NCBI GenBank assembly: GCA_038228295.1
Contig: JBBRPH010000009.1
Span: 1-64,000, forward strand
Source: JAICKM01 sp038228295
GTDB lineage: Bacteria; Chloroflexota; Chloroflexia; QHBQ01; JAICKM01
DNA: 64,000 nucleotides
Direction of reading: 5' to 3'
Both the position numbers and the translations under genes were made by a program. This document shows positions 17,577 to 25,877 of the stretch, piece after piece; position 1 is the first letter of the stretch; each line of letters starts with the position of its first letter. The notes under the pieces are model-generated. The model made no database searches and was not told the origin of the DNA. It saw only the letters and a list, made by a program, of their open reading frames with translations.

Positions 17577-18602
17577 TCAGCCCGCCTTGCGCTCCGCCGG
17601 CGGGTCAAGCGGGCGAGTGGCGCGCGGGCTGTGGCTGCCCAGGCGGCTTAGGACGGCCGCGCCCACGCCGATGAAGCCGAGGAAGTAGGTGATCGGCACA
17701 CCCAACCACGGTAGCACAGCGCTGAGGATCGCCATCAGGCCCGCGACCACGCCCAGGCCCGTCGCCGCTGTGATCAACAGCGACCGCTGTGCTGCCGGCA
17801 AGTGGCCCGACTCGGCCAAGCGGCGTCCCGCCCACAAGCCCACTACTACCAGGCCATAGGCCCAGGCCAAGCCGACCGCTAACCACAGGAACGGCAGCAC
17901 CAGGATGCCGATCACCGTAATCGTCAGGATGAGCGAGGCCAGACCGAGCACCGGCAGCAGAAACACACCGGTGATGATCCCCACCGCGAGGGTGGGCCAG
18001 GGCGCGATTTCCAGTGTCGTCACCATGCGCCCGATCTGCTTGGGCACGGCCAGCACCAACAACGTACCCAGGCCGACAAAAACCAGGCTGAGGGCCAAAT
18101 TGCCCAGCAAGCCCACAATCCATCCCAGCATATCGCCTCCACTGTCCGACGCTGAGCTGCTTTCGGCATCGCTGTACAGCTTGCCGCCCACTTTGGCCCT
18201 CGGATCGCGCTGGATTTTACCATTGGCGACGTGGACCTCGTGACCCACTTGGGCGCTCGCCAATAACGTAACATTGCCGTTGGCGATCACATCATGGCCG
18301 ACTTTACCGCCAATCGTGATGTCGCCTTTGCTAGTAATCACATCGTGCTGCACTTCAGCGCCGGCCGGCACTTCGATATTGCCCAGCGCGGCGGCGGCAT
18401 CATGGGCGATGACCTCGCCGGGTTTGAGGATCAGATCGCCGTTCGCCACCACGCGGTCGCCGTCGCCGGCCATGGGGATCGGCGGGTTGGTACCGGCGTG
18501 CGCCGCTTGCTGCCGGTCCTCAACCGCGAGACCAAGCAGCAACGCACACACCAGTAGCGGCAGCAGCAGGCGATGGCGCGGCGGGTGGAAACGCACTTTC
18601 AT
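17577..18602 (-). CDS. Secreted/membrane bactofilin-like (polymer-forming) protein
   Basis: 341 residues from ATG 18602. An N-terminal hydrophobic stretch (LLLPLLVCALLLGLA) acts as signal or anchor. Residues about 40-140 show the short-strand periodicity of bactofilin-type right-handed beta-solenoids, for example VVANGDLILKPGEVIAHD and ITIGGKVGHDVIANGNVTL. The C-terminal half (about 160-320) carries four or five transmembrane helices. Such proteins are predicted to sit at the envelope. The start overlaps the anti-sigma stop (ATGA, 18599-18602) with GGGAG 8 nt upstream, making it the third gene of the sigma/anti-sigma operon, so it may be a target or sensor of that system. Confidence 0.75.
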   Translation of the reverse strand: MKVRFHPPRHRLLLPLLVCALLLGLAVEDRQQAAHAGTNPPIPMAGDGDRVVANGDLILKPGEVIAHDAAAALGNIEVPAGAEVQHDVITSKGDITIGGKVGHDVIANGNVTLLASAQVGHEVHVANGKIQRDPRAKVGGKLYSDAESSSASDSGGDMLGWIVGLLGNLALSLVFVGLGTLLVLAVPKQIGRMVTTLEIAPWPTLAVGIITGVFLLPVLGLASLILTITVIGILVLPFLWLAVGLAWAYGLVVVGLWAGRRLAESGHLPAAQRSLLITAATGLGVVAGLMAILSAVLPWLGVPITYFLGFIGVGAAVLSRLGSHSPRATRPLDPPAERKAG

Positions 18603-19330
18603 GCCCATATCTCCCGCTGGGCACGGCGGGCAAACACCGCCACGATCCGCCACCATAGTGCGCCCAATGCCGACACAGCGGCAGTCGCCGCCCCCGCTAC
18701 CCAGGGATCAATGCTCGTGACCAGACCGGCCAAGACCGTCCAGGTCGCCACCAGTGAGGTGCGGACGCTTTCGCCGTGCCCCGTGAAGTGGAGTGCGCTT
18801 TGCACGCCTGCCGGTAGCGGGAGGTTGCCTACCGTCCACAGTAGTGCGCTGAGCAGCAGCACGACCAGTGACAACGCGCCGGCGAGGCTGAGACCGCCCA
18901 GATAGAGGCCCATGCGTCGGCTATAGAGGGCGCGGAATTGCTCCCACAGCCCTGGTAGGCCGCCGCGCGGCTGGGTCATAGCCGCCGCGCCCGACAAGGG
19001 TACGCTGCGTCCGCTAATTGGGCCGGTGGTGTGCAGTTTAACCGTCGGCCGGCCACCCTGCACCGCCGTGCGCTCACGATCCCAAAGGGAGGGGCGCACA
19101 GCGGGGGTGACGGCAACACGGCTCATCACTTTCGCCGTGAAGTCGCTTGGTGGCGTGACCGGCCGGCGCGCGGATTGACACAGCAACCGGTCGGCTTCGC
19201 GTAAAGCCGTCCATCGCGCCCGGCAGTCGGTGCAGCCGGCCAGGTGCGCGTCGAAACGAGCGGCGGCAACATCATCCAGCAACCCGTCTAAGCGCAGCGA
19301 CATCAGTTCATGGGAGGCTCGGCAGAACAT
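18599..19330 (-). CDS. Zinc-finger anti-sigma factor, membrane-bound
   Basis: 243 residues. The N-terminus has the ZAS signature: His29-x3-Cys33-x2-Cys36 in HLAGCTDC, with upstream His7, which binds zinc and wraps the cognate ECF sigma factor. Two hydrophobic segments, near 135-160 and 190-235, would anchor it in the membrane. It overlaps the sigma-factor gene by 23 bp and the bactofilin-like gene by 4 bp, a classic autoregulated sigma/anti-sigma arrangement. The signal it senses is unknown. Confidence 0.85.
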   Translation of the reverse strand: MFCRASHELMSLRLDGLLDDVAAARFDAHLAGCTDCRARWTALREADRLLCQSARRPVTPPSDFTAKVMSRVAVTPAVRPSLWDRERTAVQGGRPTVKLHTTGPISGRSVPLSGAAAMTQPRGGLPGLWEQFRALYSRRMGLYLGGLSLAGALSLVVLLLSALLWTVGNLPLPAGVQSALHFTGHGESVRTSLVATWTVLAGLVTSIDPWVAGAATAAVSALGALWWRIVAVFARRAQREIWA

Positions 19331-20042
19331 TGACGGGCGCTCCTTTCGTGCGAATTGTATCGGCCAGCATTTTGCGAGCGCGGTGTAGTTGCGTCTTGAC
19401 GGCGCTTTCCGATAGCCCGGTCATAGCGGCGATTTCGAGATAAGATAGATCACGGAAGTAACGCAACACTGTCACCAGCCGATATTTGGGCGGCAGGGTG
19501 TCGAGCAGCGCACGCACTGTCTCGCGTGCTTCCGCATCGAGGGTGCTGGCTTCCGGTTCGGGTTCGGTGCTGGTGGCCCAGATTTCCACGCTATCCAGCG
19601 GCACCGACACGCCACGCCGCCGACGCAGCAAGTCAATACAATGGTGCGAGGCAATGGACAGCAGCCAGGTGGAAAACTTGCGGTCGCGTTGGAAGGTGTG
19701 CAACTGGCACCAGGCGCGCAAAAACGCATCTTGCGCCGCATCTTCCGCTTCGGCGGGACCGCCCAGCATCCGGTAGCATAGATTATAGATCGCGCCCTGG
19801 TAGCGTTCGACCAGCGCGGCAAATGCCGTTTGGTCGCCGGCCAGCGCCCGTTCGATCCATACCCGCTCCTCGGCTTGCGCCGTGTTCTCGGCTATGGGCA
19901 GGGTACTCACGCAGCTCAACGGCGCCACAAAAGTCGGAGTCGTCGGATAGGCAACAGCTATGGTCATCTCCCCATCGCCTGCTTGGTGGTCACTATTGGG
20001 GGCCGCTACGCCTCTCTCATCCACCGAAGCGGTTCCTTTCAT
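19308..20042 (-). CDS. ECF-type RNA polymerase sigma factor
   Basis: 244 residues. Region 2 is visible as FAALVERYQGAIYNLCYRML followed by AEDAAQDAFLRAW and FSTWLLSIASHHCIDLLRR; region 4 as LPPKYRLVTVLRYFRDLSY and SESAVKTQLHRARK. Regions 1 and 3 are absent, so it is ECF type. An extra N-terminal tail of about 55 residues precedes region 2; an internal ATG (residue 26) has a purine-rich stretch too close to be an ideal site, so the longer start is kept. Co-transcribed with its anti-sigma factor. Confidence 0.88.
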   Translation of the reverse strand: MKGTASVDERGVAAPNSDHQAGDGEMTIAVAYPTTPTFVAPLSCVSTLPIAENTAQAEERVWIERALAGDQTAFAALVERYQGAIYNLCYRMLGGPAEAEDAAQDAFLRAWCQLHTFQRDRKFSTWLLSIASHHCIDLLRRRRGVSVPLDSVEIWATSTEPEPEASTLDAEARETVRALLDTLPPKYRLVTVLRYFRDLSYLEIAAMTGLSESAVKTQLHRARKMLADTIRTKGAPVNVLPSLP

Positions 20043-20118
20043 GCCTCATATACGCAAACGCGCCGGTGGGGGTTACACTGGCGACAAAATATGGTGAAGA
20101 TGCTGGAAACCGGCCGGA

Positions 20119-20712
20119 TTAGCGGTGGCGCGGCGCCCGTCGCCAGGCACGGGTGAATGAGACCAGCGAAAGAAACCAGACCAGGCCCAGGCCCCCGACC
20201 AACGGTACCATGGGGCGGTAGGCTTTCGGTGCGTCGCCTTCGATCAAGACATATGTATCGGGGGCTACAGGGTCGGCCAGGGCCAACGATAAAACCTGCT
20301 GCGCTGCATCGGCGTGCGGCGCGTCGTCGAAGCGCACCAAGCGCCCGATAAACGGCGCCGGCGCGCCGGCGGCGCCGCTAGTCGTCGGCGGCGCGGTGTG
20401 GATGTCATCGGTCAGGATGAAGAGGTGAATCGCACCTTCCTTATCGGTATACCCGCGCACCGGCACCCAATAGGATGTGTGGCCGTCGCGGTGCAAGGCC
20501 ACGGCGTGGTCCAGTTCGGCCTCGGCCCGCAGCACGGTGAAGCGCCCGTTCAGGCCCATTTTGGTGAGGGTACGGCTACCGTAAATGGTATGCGGCTGAT
20601 CGTCTTGCAAGGCGTAGGATGCCGGGCCGGAAAAGCCCAGAATCAGCACAGTCGTGACTAATAAGGCCAGCCCTTGCAGGATCAAGCGCCACTTACGGCT
20701 CTCAAGAATCAT
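20119..20712 (-). CDS. Membrane protein with two terminal helices, unknown function
   Basis: 197 residues from ATG 20712 (GGGAG about 10 nt upstream; a TTG at 20745 is a weaker start). A hydrophobic segment near residues 8-30 and another near 170-190 (VGGLGLVWFLSLVSF) bracket a roughly 130-residue, probably extracytoplasmic domain containing SYWVPVRGYTDKEGAIHLFI. I do not recognise the domain. It lies upstream of, and on the same strand as, the sigma-factor gene (76 bp gap), so it might belong to the same envelope-related unit. Confidence 0.65.
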   Translation of the reverse strand: MILESRKWRLILQGLALLVTTVLILGFSGPASYALQDDQPHTIYGSRTLTKMGLNGRFTVLRAEAELDHAVALHRDGHTSYWVPVRGYTDKEGAIHLFILTDDIHTAPPTTSGAAGAPAPFIGRLVRFDDAPHADAAQQVLSLALADPVAPDTYVLIEGDAPKAYRPMVPLVGGLGLVWFLSLVSFTRAWRRAPRHR

Positions 20713-20868
20713 AACCCGTTTTCTCCCTCTCCCTTGCGTCAGCAACTATCATACCACATACTACCATACCCCGCGCAGAGTTGCATCGGGCTTTGGGCGG
20801 ATTACCGGCCCGTGATGCGTAAGGCTAAAGCGATCCCAAATTGATTGGACAAACATTGCACAAATCTA

Positions 20869-20897
20869 TTGACAAACCTTTACATCTGTGTTATTAT
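20869..20897 (+). promoter_or_regulatory. Strong promoter for a short structured RNA
   Basis: TTGACA at 20869-20874 and TATTAT at 20892-20897, 17 bp apart, in an AT-rich patch that stands out from the GC-rich surroundings. Transcription would begin near 20904. Confidence 0.7.
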
Positions 20898-20903
20898 AAC
20901 AAG

Positions 20904-21047
20904 GTGAGCGCGAAACCGGTTTAGTTCCACGCAGACCGACCACCGCACACCAACTGCATAGTGCCGGGCAGTATGCCTGGCTTGCCTAGCTATCCGTGCC
21001 GGGCAGGGTCTCATCCCCGGTTGAGCTCCCTGCCTGGCTCCTTTTTT
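20904..21047 (+). ncRNA. Candidate short RNA or attenuated leader with tandem hairpins
   Basis: About 145 nt lie between the promoter at 20869 and an intrinsic terminator ending in six T at 21042-21047. It contains no convincing ORF. A first hairpin is GCCGGGCA (20963-20970) with TGCCTGGC (20974-20981). The second is the terminator stem, GCCGGGCAGGG (20998-21008) with CCCTGCCTGGC (21028-21038). Because the two hairpins share the same arm sequences, the first left arm can also pair with the terminator's right arm, which would break the terminator. No match to SRP RNA, tmRNA or 6S RNA was recognised. It could be a stand-alone sRNA or a regulatory leader of the genes from 21158. Confidence 0.5.
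20998..21047 (+). terminator. Intrinsic terminator
   Basis: An 11-bp GC-rich stem (20998-21008 with 21028-21038, one G-T pair), extended inside by CTCA/TGAG (21010-21013 with 21022-21025), is followed by CC and six T. This is the clearest rho-independent terminator in the window. Confidence 0.8.
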
Positions 21048-21157
21048 GCCCCAATAGCTGCCGGCCTCGCCCATCTGGTGTATAATGTAATAGAGTGCCG
21101 ACAAGCTGACAAACCGCCGATTAACACGCTGCTAAGCTGATGACCAGGAGAGGCGCC

Positions 21158-22006
21158 GTGACTGCATCCGATTATGAGGAACCCTTCGGCTGGTGGGGGT
21201 GGCACTGGCAACCGCCGCAGCCGCTGTCAGTAGTGCAACTGCTGGATGCGCGCAGCTTTGATACCGAGACGCTGGCCCTGGTCTGGGCACTGCTGGCCCG
21301 CCGCGCCAGCGTGATCGTGGGCGCCGAGCCGCCACTGGCCGGCAAAACGACCACCCTCACCGCGCTGCTCGATTTCTTGCCCGCCGATACCCAGCCGACG
21401 TATCTGCACGGGCACTACGAAACCTTCGAGTTCGCGGCCGATCCCGCGACGGAGCCGCGCCGTGTCTATATGCTCGCCAACGAGATGAGCGACCACCTCG
21501 CGATCTACTTCTGGGGCGCGCGGGTGGGCCGGCTGTTCAGCCTACTGCCGGCGGGCTATGCTTTCGGTTCGACTATACACGCTGAGACGGTGGAGGATGT
21601 GTTGGACATTCTAGCCGCACCGCCGCTCAATGTTCCCGACCGGCTAATGCCCGGCCTGAATCTGGTGATCAACCTCGTGTTGCGCCCGCGCGGCGGCCGG
21701 ACCATCCGCCGCTGCTCGGCCGTACATCTGCTGCTGCCCGGCGACGAGCAGCACGGCGTGCGCGCGATCCCGCTGACCGCATGGCAGCCGGAGAGCGATA
21801 CCCAGGCCCATCATTATACCCAGCCGGCAGCCCAGGCGGCGCTGGCCCAATGGACCGGCCTGGAGCCGGCCGCCTTCGCCGCCGAACACGCTGCCCGCAC
21901 CGCCTATCTGCGTGCGCTGCAAGCGGCCGACGAGCGCGAAATCGCGGAGGTGCGGCAGCTACTGGCGGCCTTCACGCCTGCGGCTAAATCTAACGACGCG
22001 GAGTAG
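21158..22006 (+). CDS. P-loop ATPase related to type II/IV secretion ATPases
   Basis: 282 residues from GTG 21158 (AGGAGAGG 5 nt upstream). Walker A-like AEPPLAGKTTTLTALL is near residues 55-70, and GSTIHAETVEDVLDILA near 138 matches the His-box/ Walker B-following region of the PilT/GspE/CpaF ATPase family. It is about half the usual length of GspE or CpaF and lacks their N-terminal domain, so it may be a reduced or specialised member. No pilus or secretion genes are nearby; downstream is the AAA/VWA pair. The unusual Walker A (PPLAGKT) is intact at the key Lys and Thr. Confidence 0.65.
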   Translation: MTASDYEEPFGWWGWHWQPPQPLSVVQLLDARSFDTETLALVWALLARRASVIVGAEPPLAGKTTTLTALLDFLPADTQPTYLHGHYETFEFAADPATEPRRVYMLANEMSDHLAIYFWGARVGRLFSLLPAGYAFGSTIHAETVEDVLDILAAPPLNVPDRLMPGLNLVINLVLRPRGGRTIRRCSAVHLLLPGDEQHGVRAIPLTAWQPESDTQAHHYTQPAAQAALAQWTGLEPAAFAAEHAARTAYLRALQAADEREIAEVRQLLAAFTPAAKSNDAE

Positions 22007-22042
22007 CCGTACTCTTAGGGTAACAGACTGCGTTAAAAGCCT

Positions 22043-22142
22043 AAAGTGGCAAGTTGAAAGTGTCACGCCCACCGCTGACCACAACGACCCACTTGCCCAA
22101 TTTCAGCCCACTTGCAACTTTCCACTTGTAACTTTTCACTTA
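22043..22142. repeat. Heptamer array, inverted pair (CCACTTG/CAACTTT family)
   Basis: Left arm: AAAGTGG, CAAGTTG, AAAGTGT at 22043-22063. Right arm: CCACTTG, CAACTTT, CCACTTG, TAACTTT, TCACTTA at 22108-22142. The arms are imperfect reverse complements and fill the spacer between the secretion-type ATPase and AAA genes, ending about 10 nt before the GGAG site of the AAA gene. Confidence 0.75.
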
Positions 22143-22165
22143 GAAACGGATGGAGCATGGATACC

Positions 22166-23560
22166 ATGACACAGGCGCAAACACTCGGTGAATTGCGAGC
22201 CGGCGGCTATCAAGTGCTGACGGTCAAAGAAGAACTGCGAAAAAACTTGGTGGAACGCTTGCGCGACGAAGGTCCGCTGTTCCCCGGCATCATCGGCTAT
22301 GACGACAGCGTGATCCCACAGATCGAGAACGCGATCCTGTCGGGTCAGGACATTATCTTCCTCGGTGAGCGCGGCCAGGCTAAGACGCGCATCGCGCGCG
22401 CCCTGGTCACGTTGCTGGACGCGGAAGTGCCTGTCGTGGCCGGCTGCGAGATTAACGACAACCCTTACGAGCCGATTTGTGCGCGCTGTCGTCAATTGGC
22501 CGCTGAATTGGGCGATGATCTACCGGTGGCCTGGCTGCCGCGTGCTGCCCGCTACGGCGAAAAGCTGGCGACCCCCGACATTACAATTGCGGATCTGATC
22601 GGTGAAATTGACCCGATCAAAGTGGCCGAAGGGCGCTATCTGTCCGACGAGCAAACAATCCACTATGGCTTGGTGCCGCGCACCAATCGCGGCATCTTCG
22701 TGATCAACGAACTGCCCGATCTCGCTGAGCGCATCCAAGTGGGTCTGCTGAACATCTTGGAAGAGCGCGACGTGCAGATTCGCGGCTACAAAGTGCGCCT
22801 GCCGATTGATGTGTACCTGGTCGCTAGTGCCAACCCGGAAGACTACACCAATCGGGGGCGGATCATCACCCCGCTCAAAGACCGCGTGGGGTCGCAGATC
22901 CGCACGCACTATCCGCGCACGATTGAGCATGAGATTTCGATCATGGAGCAGGAGCGGATGCCCTACAATATCCCCGGTATCGAAGTCACCGTGCCCGATT
23001 ACATGAAAGAAGTCGTTGCTGAACTGACCCACCAGGCCCGCAAGCACCCCGACATTAGTCAGCGCTCCGGCGTGTCGGTGCGGGTGAGCGTGTCGAACTA
23101 CGAAAATCTCCTCAGCAATGCGATCAAGCGCGCCGTGCGGCTGGGCGAAAAGCAGGCCGCGCCGCGCGTCAGCGACCTCGAAGCCCTGGCGACTTCGACC
23201 GCCGGCAAAATCGAGATCGAGGCGGTGGGCGATGCGCGCGAAGACAAGGTGCTTGCCAAGCTGGTGCAAGGCGCGGTCAGCACAGTGTTCAACCGCCACT
23301 TCACGGTCCATGACTTTGACGAACTGCTGACCCGCTTCCAGAACGGCATGAACCTCGAAGTCTCCGACCGGATGCCTTCGATGGAATACGTTCACAAAGT
23401 CAGTGAGATCAAGGCTATGCGCAACGCGCTCAACAAGCTGGGCGCGCAAGGCAACCCGGCGGTCGCCGCCTCGGCGGTCGAATTCGTTCTCGAAGGGCTG
23501 CACCTGAGTCGCCGCCTGAACAAAGACAAGGCCGCTGGGGCCACTCGCTACCACCGCTAG
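22166..23560 (+). CDS. MoxR/magnesium-chelatase-I-like AAA+ ATPase
   Basis: 464 residues. Walker A is GERGQAKTRIARAL near residue 66, Walker B-like FVINELPDL, sensor region YLVASANPEDYTNRGRI and arginine-containing KDRVGSQIRTHYPR, as in BchI/ChlI and MoxR AAA+ proteins. Four Cys-containing residues CARCRQ near 113 may bind metal. I favour ATG 22166 (GGAG 10 nt upstream) over ATG 22157 (1 nt). It is followed by a VWA protein, the usual AAA/VWA partnership that remodels or inserts metal into proteins; magnesium-chelatase activity itself is not implied because the large H subunit is absent. Confidence 0.82.
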   Translation: MTQAQTLGELRAGGYQVLTVKEELRKNLVERLRDEGPLFPGIIGYDDSVIPQIENAILSGQDIIFLGERGQAKTRIARALVTLLDAEVPVVAGCEINDNPYEPICARCRQLAAELGDDLPVAWLPRAARYGEKLATPDITIADLIGEIDPIKVAEGRYLSDEQTIHYGLVPRTNRGIFVINELPDLAERIQVGLLNILEERDVQIRGYKVRLPIDVYLVASANPEDYTNRGRIITPLKDRVGSQIRTHYPRTIEHEISIMEQERMPYNIPGIEVTVPDYMKEVVAELTHQARKHPDISQRSGVSVRVSVSNYENLLSNAIKRAVRLGEKQAAPRVSDLEALATSTAGKIEIEAVGDAREDKVLAKLVQGAVSTVFNRHFTVHDFDELLTRFQNGMNLEVSDRMPSMEYVHKVSEIKAMRNALNKLGAQGNPAVAASAVEFVLEGLHLSRRLNKDKAAGATRYHR

Positions 23561-23564
23561 GTCG

Positions 23565-23672
23565 GAGTTCTGAATTATGAATTCTGAGTTCTGAGTTATT
23601 TACGCTGTTTTAACTCAGTGTCCACCACTCGTAATTCGTAATTCAGAACTCAGAACTCAGAACTCAGAACTA
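23565..23672. repeat. Heptamer array, inverted pair (GAGTTCT/AGAACTC family)
   Basis: Left arm, five units at 23565-23599: GAGTTCT, GAATTAT, GAATTCT, GAGTTCT, GAGTTAT. Right arm, six units at 23631-23672: GTAATTC twice, AGAACTC three times, AGAACTA. The arms are complementary with a 31-nt loop. The right arm runs straight into the AGAGGA ribosome site of the VWA gene. Confidence 0.8.
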
Positions 23673-23682
23673 GAGGACTGTT

Positions 23683-25710
23683 ATGCCTGGGTCTTTTATT
23701 TATCGCAATTGGGACGGCACGCAGCAGATCATGCCGTTTGATGCCGAGGCGGTCATGGAGGCGATCTCCGATGACTTGCTGGCCGACGGCGACTTGCGCC
23801 GGGCCTTGCGCCGCCTGATGCAGCAGGGCTACCAGACCCGCGACAACGAACGTATGATGGGGTTGCGCGATCTGATGGAGCTCCTGCGTGACCGCCGCAA
23901 GCAAATGCTGCGCCGCCACGACATGAGCAGCGTCATGGACGAGATCGGCAAAAAGCTCGATGAGATCATGGCGCAAGAACGCAGCGACATCGAAAAACGC
24001 CTCGATGACAGTCGCCGGCAACTGGCCGAACGGGAGGCTGCGGGCGAGGCGGGGCCGGACGATGCGAGCCTGCAAAAGATGCTCGAAAACATGGCCGCTA
24101 AACGGCAGCAGCAGTTAGATGCCATGCCCGACAGCCCGGCCGGGCGCGTCAAAGAGCTACAAGACTACGATTTTATGAGTCCGCAGGCCCGCGAACAGTT
24201 CCAAGAACTGCTGGCCCAATTGCAGCAGCAAATGCTCAACCAGCAGTTCAAGGGCTTGCAGAACTCGATGCAGAACATGACCCCCGAACAACGCGCCGAA
24301 ATGCGCAATATGCTGCACGATCTCAATCAGATGTTAGAGGATCGGGCGGCGGGCAAAGAGCCGAAGTTCGATGACTTTAAGGAGAAGTACGGGCATTTCT
24401 TCCCCAAGAACATCGAAAACCTGGATCAATTAATGGAACACCTAGCCGCGCAGATGCAGGCGATGGACTCGCTGATGCAAAGCATGAGCGGTGAACAGCG
24501 CTCTGAACTGCAAAACCTGATGAGCAGCCTGATGCGCGACGAGCAGTTGCAGGCTGAACTGGCGCAACTGTCCGCCAATATGCAAAGCCTGATGCCGACC
24601 GAGGGCCGGCGCTACCCCTTCTCCGGCGACGACCCGGTGACGCTGCAACAAGCGATGAACATGATGGAGCAATTGCAGCAGATGGAGGAGTTAGAGGGCC
24701 AGCTGGATGCGGCCCGCTACGGCAACGGTGTAGACGACATTGATGCCGAGAAGATGGCCGATCTGGTAGGCGCCGAGGAAGCCCAGGCGCTCAAGCAGTT
24801 GCAAGAATTGGCGAAGATGTTGGAAGACGAGGGCTACCTCGAAAACAACAGCGGCAAGATGGAACTCACGCCGCGCGGCATCCGCAAGATCGGCCAGAAG
24901 GCCCTGCAAGACATCTTCGCCGTCCTCAAGCGCGATGCGTTTGGCAAACACGCTACCCACCATCGTGGGCGCGGCGGCGAGCGTACCGACGACAGCAAAG
25001 AATATGAGTTCGGTGACCCCTTCTACCTTGATCTCCAGGCCACGCTGCGCCGAGCGGTGGCGCGCGAAGGCGTGGGCGCACCGGTGCATCTCGACCCGAA
25101 GGACTTCGAGGTCTATCGCACCGAAATGCAGACGCAAAGCGCGACCGTGCTAATGCTCGACATGAGCCGTTCGATGCTATTGCGCGGCTGCTATCTGGCG
25201 GCCAAAAAGGTCGCGCTCGCGCTGAACCATCTGATCCGCACGCAATACCCGCGCGATACCATCTATATCGTCGGCTTTTCGGCCTATGCGCGCGAGCTGA
25301 AAGCCGAGGTGTTGCCGCAACTTGATTGGAGCGAGTACGAGTACGGCACCAACCTGCACCACGCGCTGCTCCTGGGCCGCACGCTGCTGGCGCGCCACAA
25401 AACGCCTAACAAACAGTTTCTGGTCATCACCGACGGTGAACCGACCGCGCACCTGGAGCAAGGCCAGTCTTATTTCAACTATCCGCCCAGCTCGCGCACC
25501 ATCCAAGAGACGCTGCGCGAGGTGGTGCGCTGCACGCGCGACCGCATCGTGATCAACACCTTCATGCTCGAACGGAGCTATGACCTGACCGATTTCGTCA
25601 ACCAGATGACCTCCATCAACAAGGGCCGCGCCTTCTACGCCACCCCCGAAGCCCTCGGCGAGTACATCCTGGTAGACTATGTGAACAGTAAACGCAAGCA
25701 CATCAAGTAG
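23683..25710 (+). CDS. VWA-domain protein, partner of the AAA+ ATPase
   Basis: 675 residues. The N-terminal two thirds are acidic, Met/Gln/Glu-rich and helical. The VWA domain occupies about 485-660: the MIDAS motif is Asp493-x-Ser495-x-Ser497 in MLDMSRSM, and VITDGEPTAH supplies a later metal-site region. It binds a divalent cation and, with the MoxR-like ATPase just upstream (122 bp), probably forms a chelatase-like remodelling complex in the cytosol. Its target is not identifiable. The long Met/Gln-rich segment (about 170-330) is unusual and may be a coiled coil. Confidence 0.85.
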   Translation: MPGSFIYRNWDGTQQIMPFDAEAVMEAISDDLLADGDLRRALRRLMQQGYQTRDNERMMGLRDLMELLRDRRKQMLRRHDMSSVMDEIGKKLDEIMAQERSDIEKRLDDSRRQLAEREAAGEAGPDDASLQKMLENMAAKRQQQLDAMPDSPAGRVKELQDYDFMSPQAREQFQELLAQLQQQMLNQQFKGLQNSMQNMTPEQRAEMRNMLHDLNQMLEDRAAGKEPKFDDFKEKYGHFFPKNIENLDQLMEHLAAQMQAMDSLMQSMSGEQRSELQNLMSSLMRDEQLQAELAQLSANMQSLMPTEGRRYPFSGDDPVTLQQAMNMMEQLQQMEELEGQLDAARYGNGVDDIDAEKMADLVGAEEAQALKQLQELAKMLEDEGYLENNSGKMELTPRGIRKIGQKALQDIFAVLKRDAFGKHATHHRGRGGERTDDSKEYEFGDPFYLDLQATLRRAVAREGVGAPVHLDPKDFEVYRTEMQTQSATVLMLDMSRSMLLRGCYLAAKKVALALNHLIRTQYPRDTIYIVGFSAYARELKAEVLPQLDWSEYEYGTNLHHALLLGRTLLARHKTPNKQFLVITDGEPTAHLEQGQSYFNYPPSSRTIQETLREVVRCTRDRIVINTFMLERSYDLTDFVNQMTSINKGRAFYATPEALGEYILVDYVNSKRKHIK

Positions 25711-25713
25711 CGT

Positions 25714-25727
25714 GTAATGCGTGATAC
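25714..25727 (+). repeat. Short heptamer repeat (GTAATGC family)
   Basis: GTAATGC and GTGATAC in 7-nt phase directly after the VWA gene, matching the units at 60770 and 52865. Confidence 0.45.
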
Positions 25728-25735
25728 ATAAGAGT

Positions 25736-25767
25736 GCGGCGTGCCGGGCTTCGGGTCGGCACGCCGC
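25736..25767 (+). terminator. GC-rich hairpin after the VWA gene
   Basis: GCGGCGTGCCG (25736-25746) pairs perfectly with CGGCACGCCGC (25757-25767) around a 10-nt loop. No strong T run follows, so it may act as a weak terminator or 3'-end stabiliser. Confidence 0.6.
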
Positions 25768-25877
25768 TGGGTTGTGGCCGTCCTTTGTAGTCGGAGACGC
25801 TGCTTCCATCAGCAGACCCGTGGTATTATTAGGAATATAAACAGGTTCGAACGATCAAAACTTCTTGGAGGACATCC

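Noticed and set aside
20904..21047. SRP RNA, 6S RNA or tmRNA
   Set aside because: The conserved SRP loop and tmRNA ends were not found, and the 6S-type long bulged rod does not fit the two separate hairpins.
21081..21086. TATAAT at 21081 as a second promoter for the 21158 gene
   Set aside because: No -35 and TG directly adjoining without the N base; possible but not supported enough to list.
23565..23672. CRISPR array
   Set aside because: The repeats are 7 nt with no spacers; no cas genes are in the window.
22166..25710. Magnesium chelatase for bacteriochlorophyll synthesis
   Set aside because: The large BchH subunit and other bch genes are absent; AAA/VWA pairs have many other roles.
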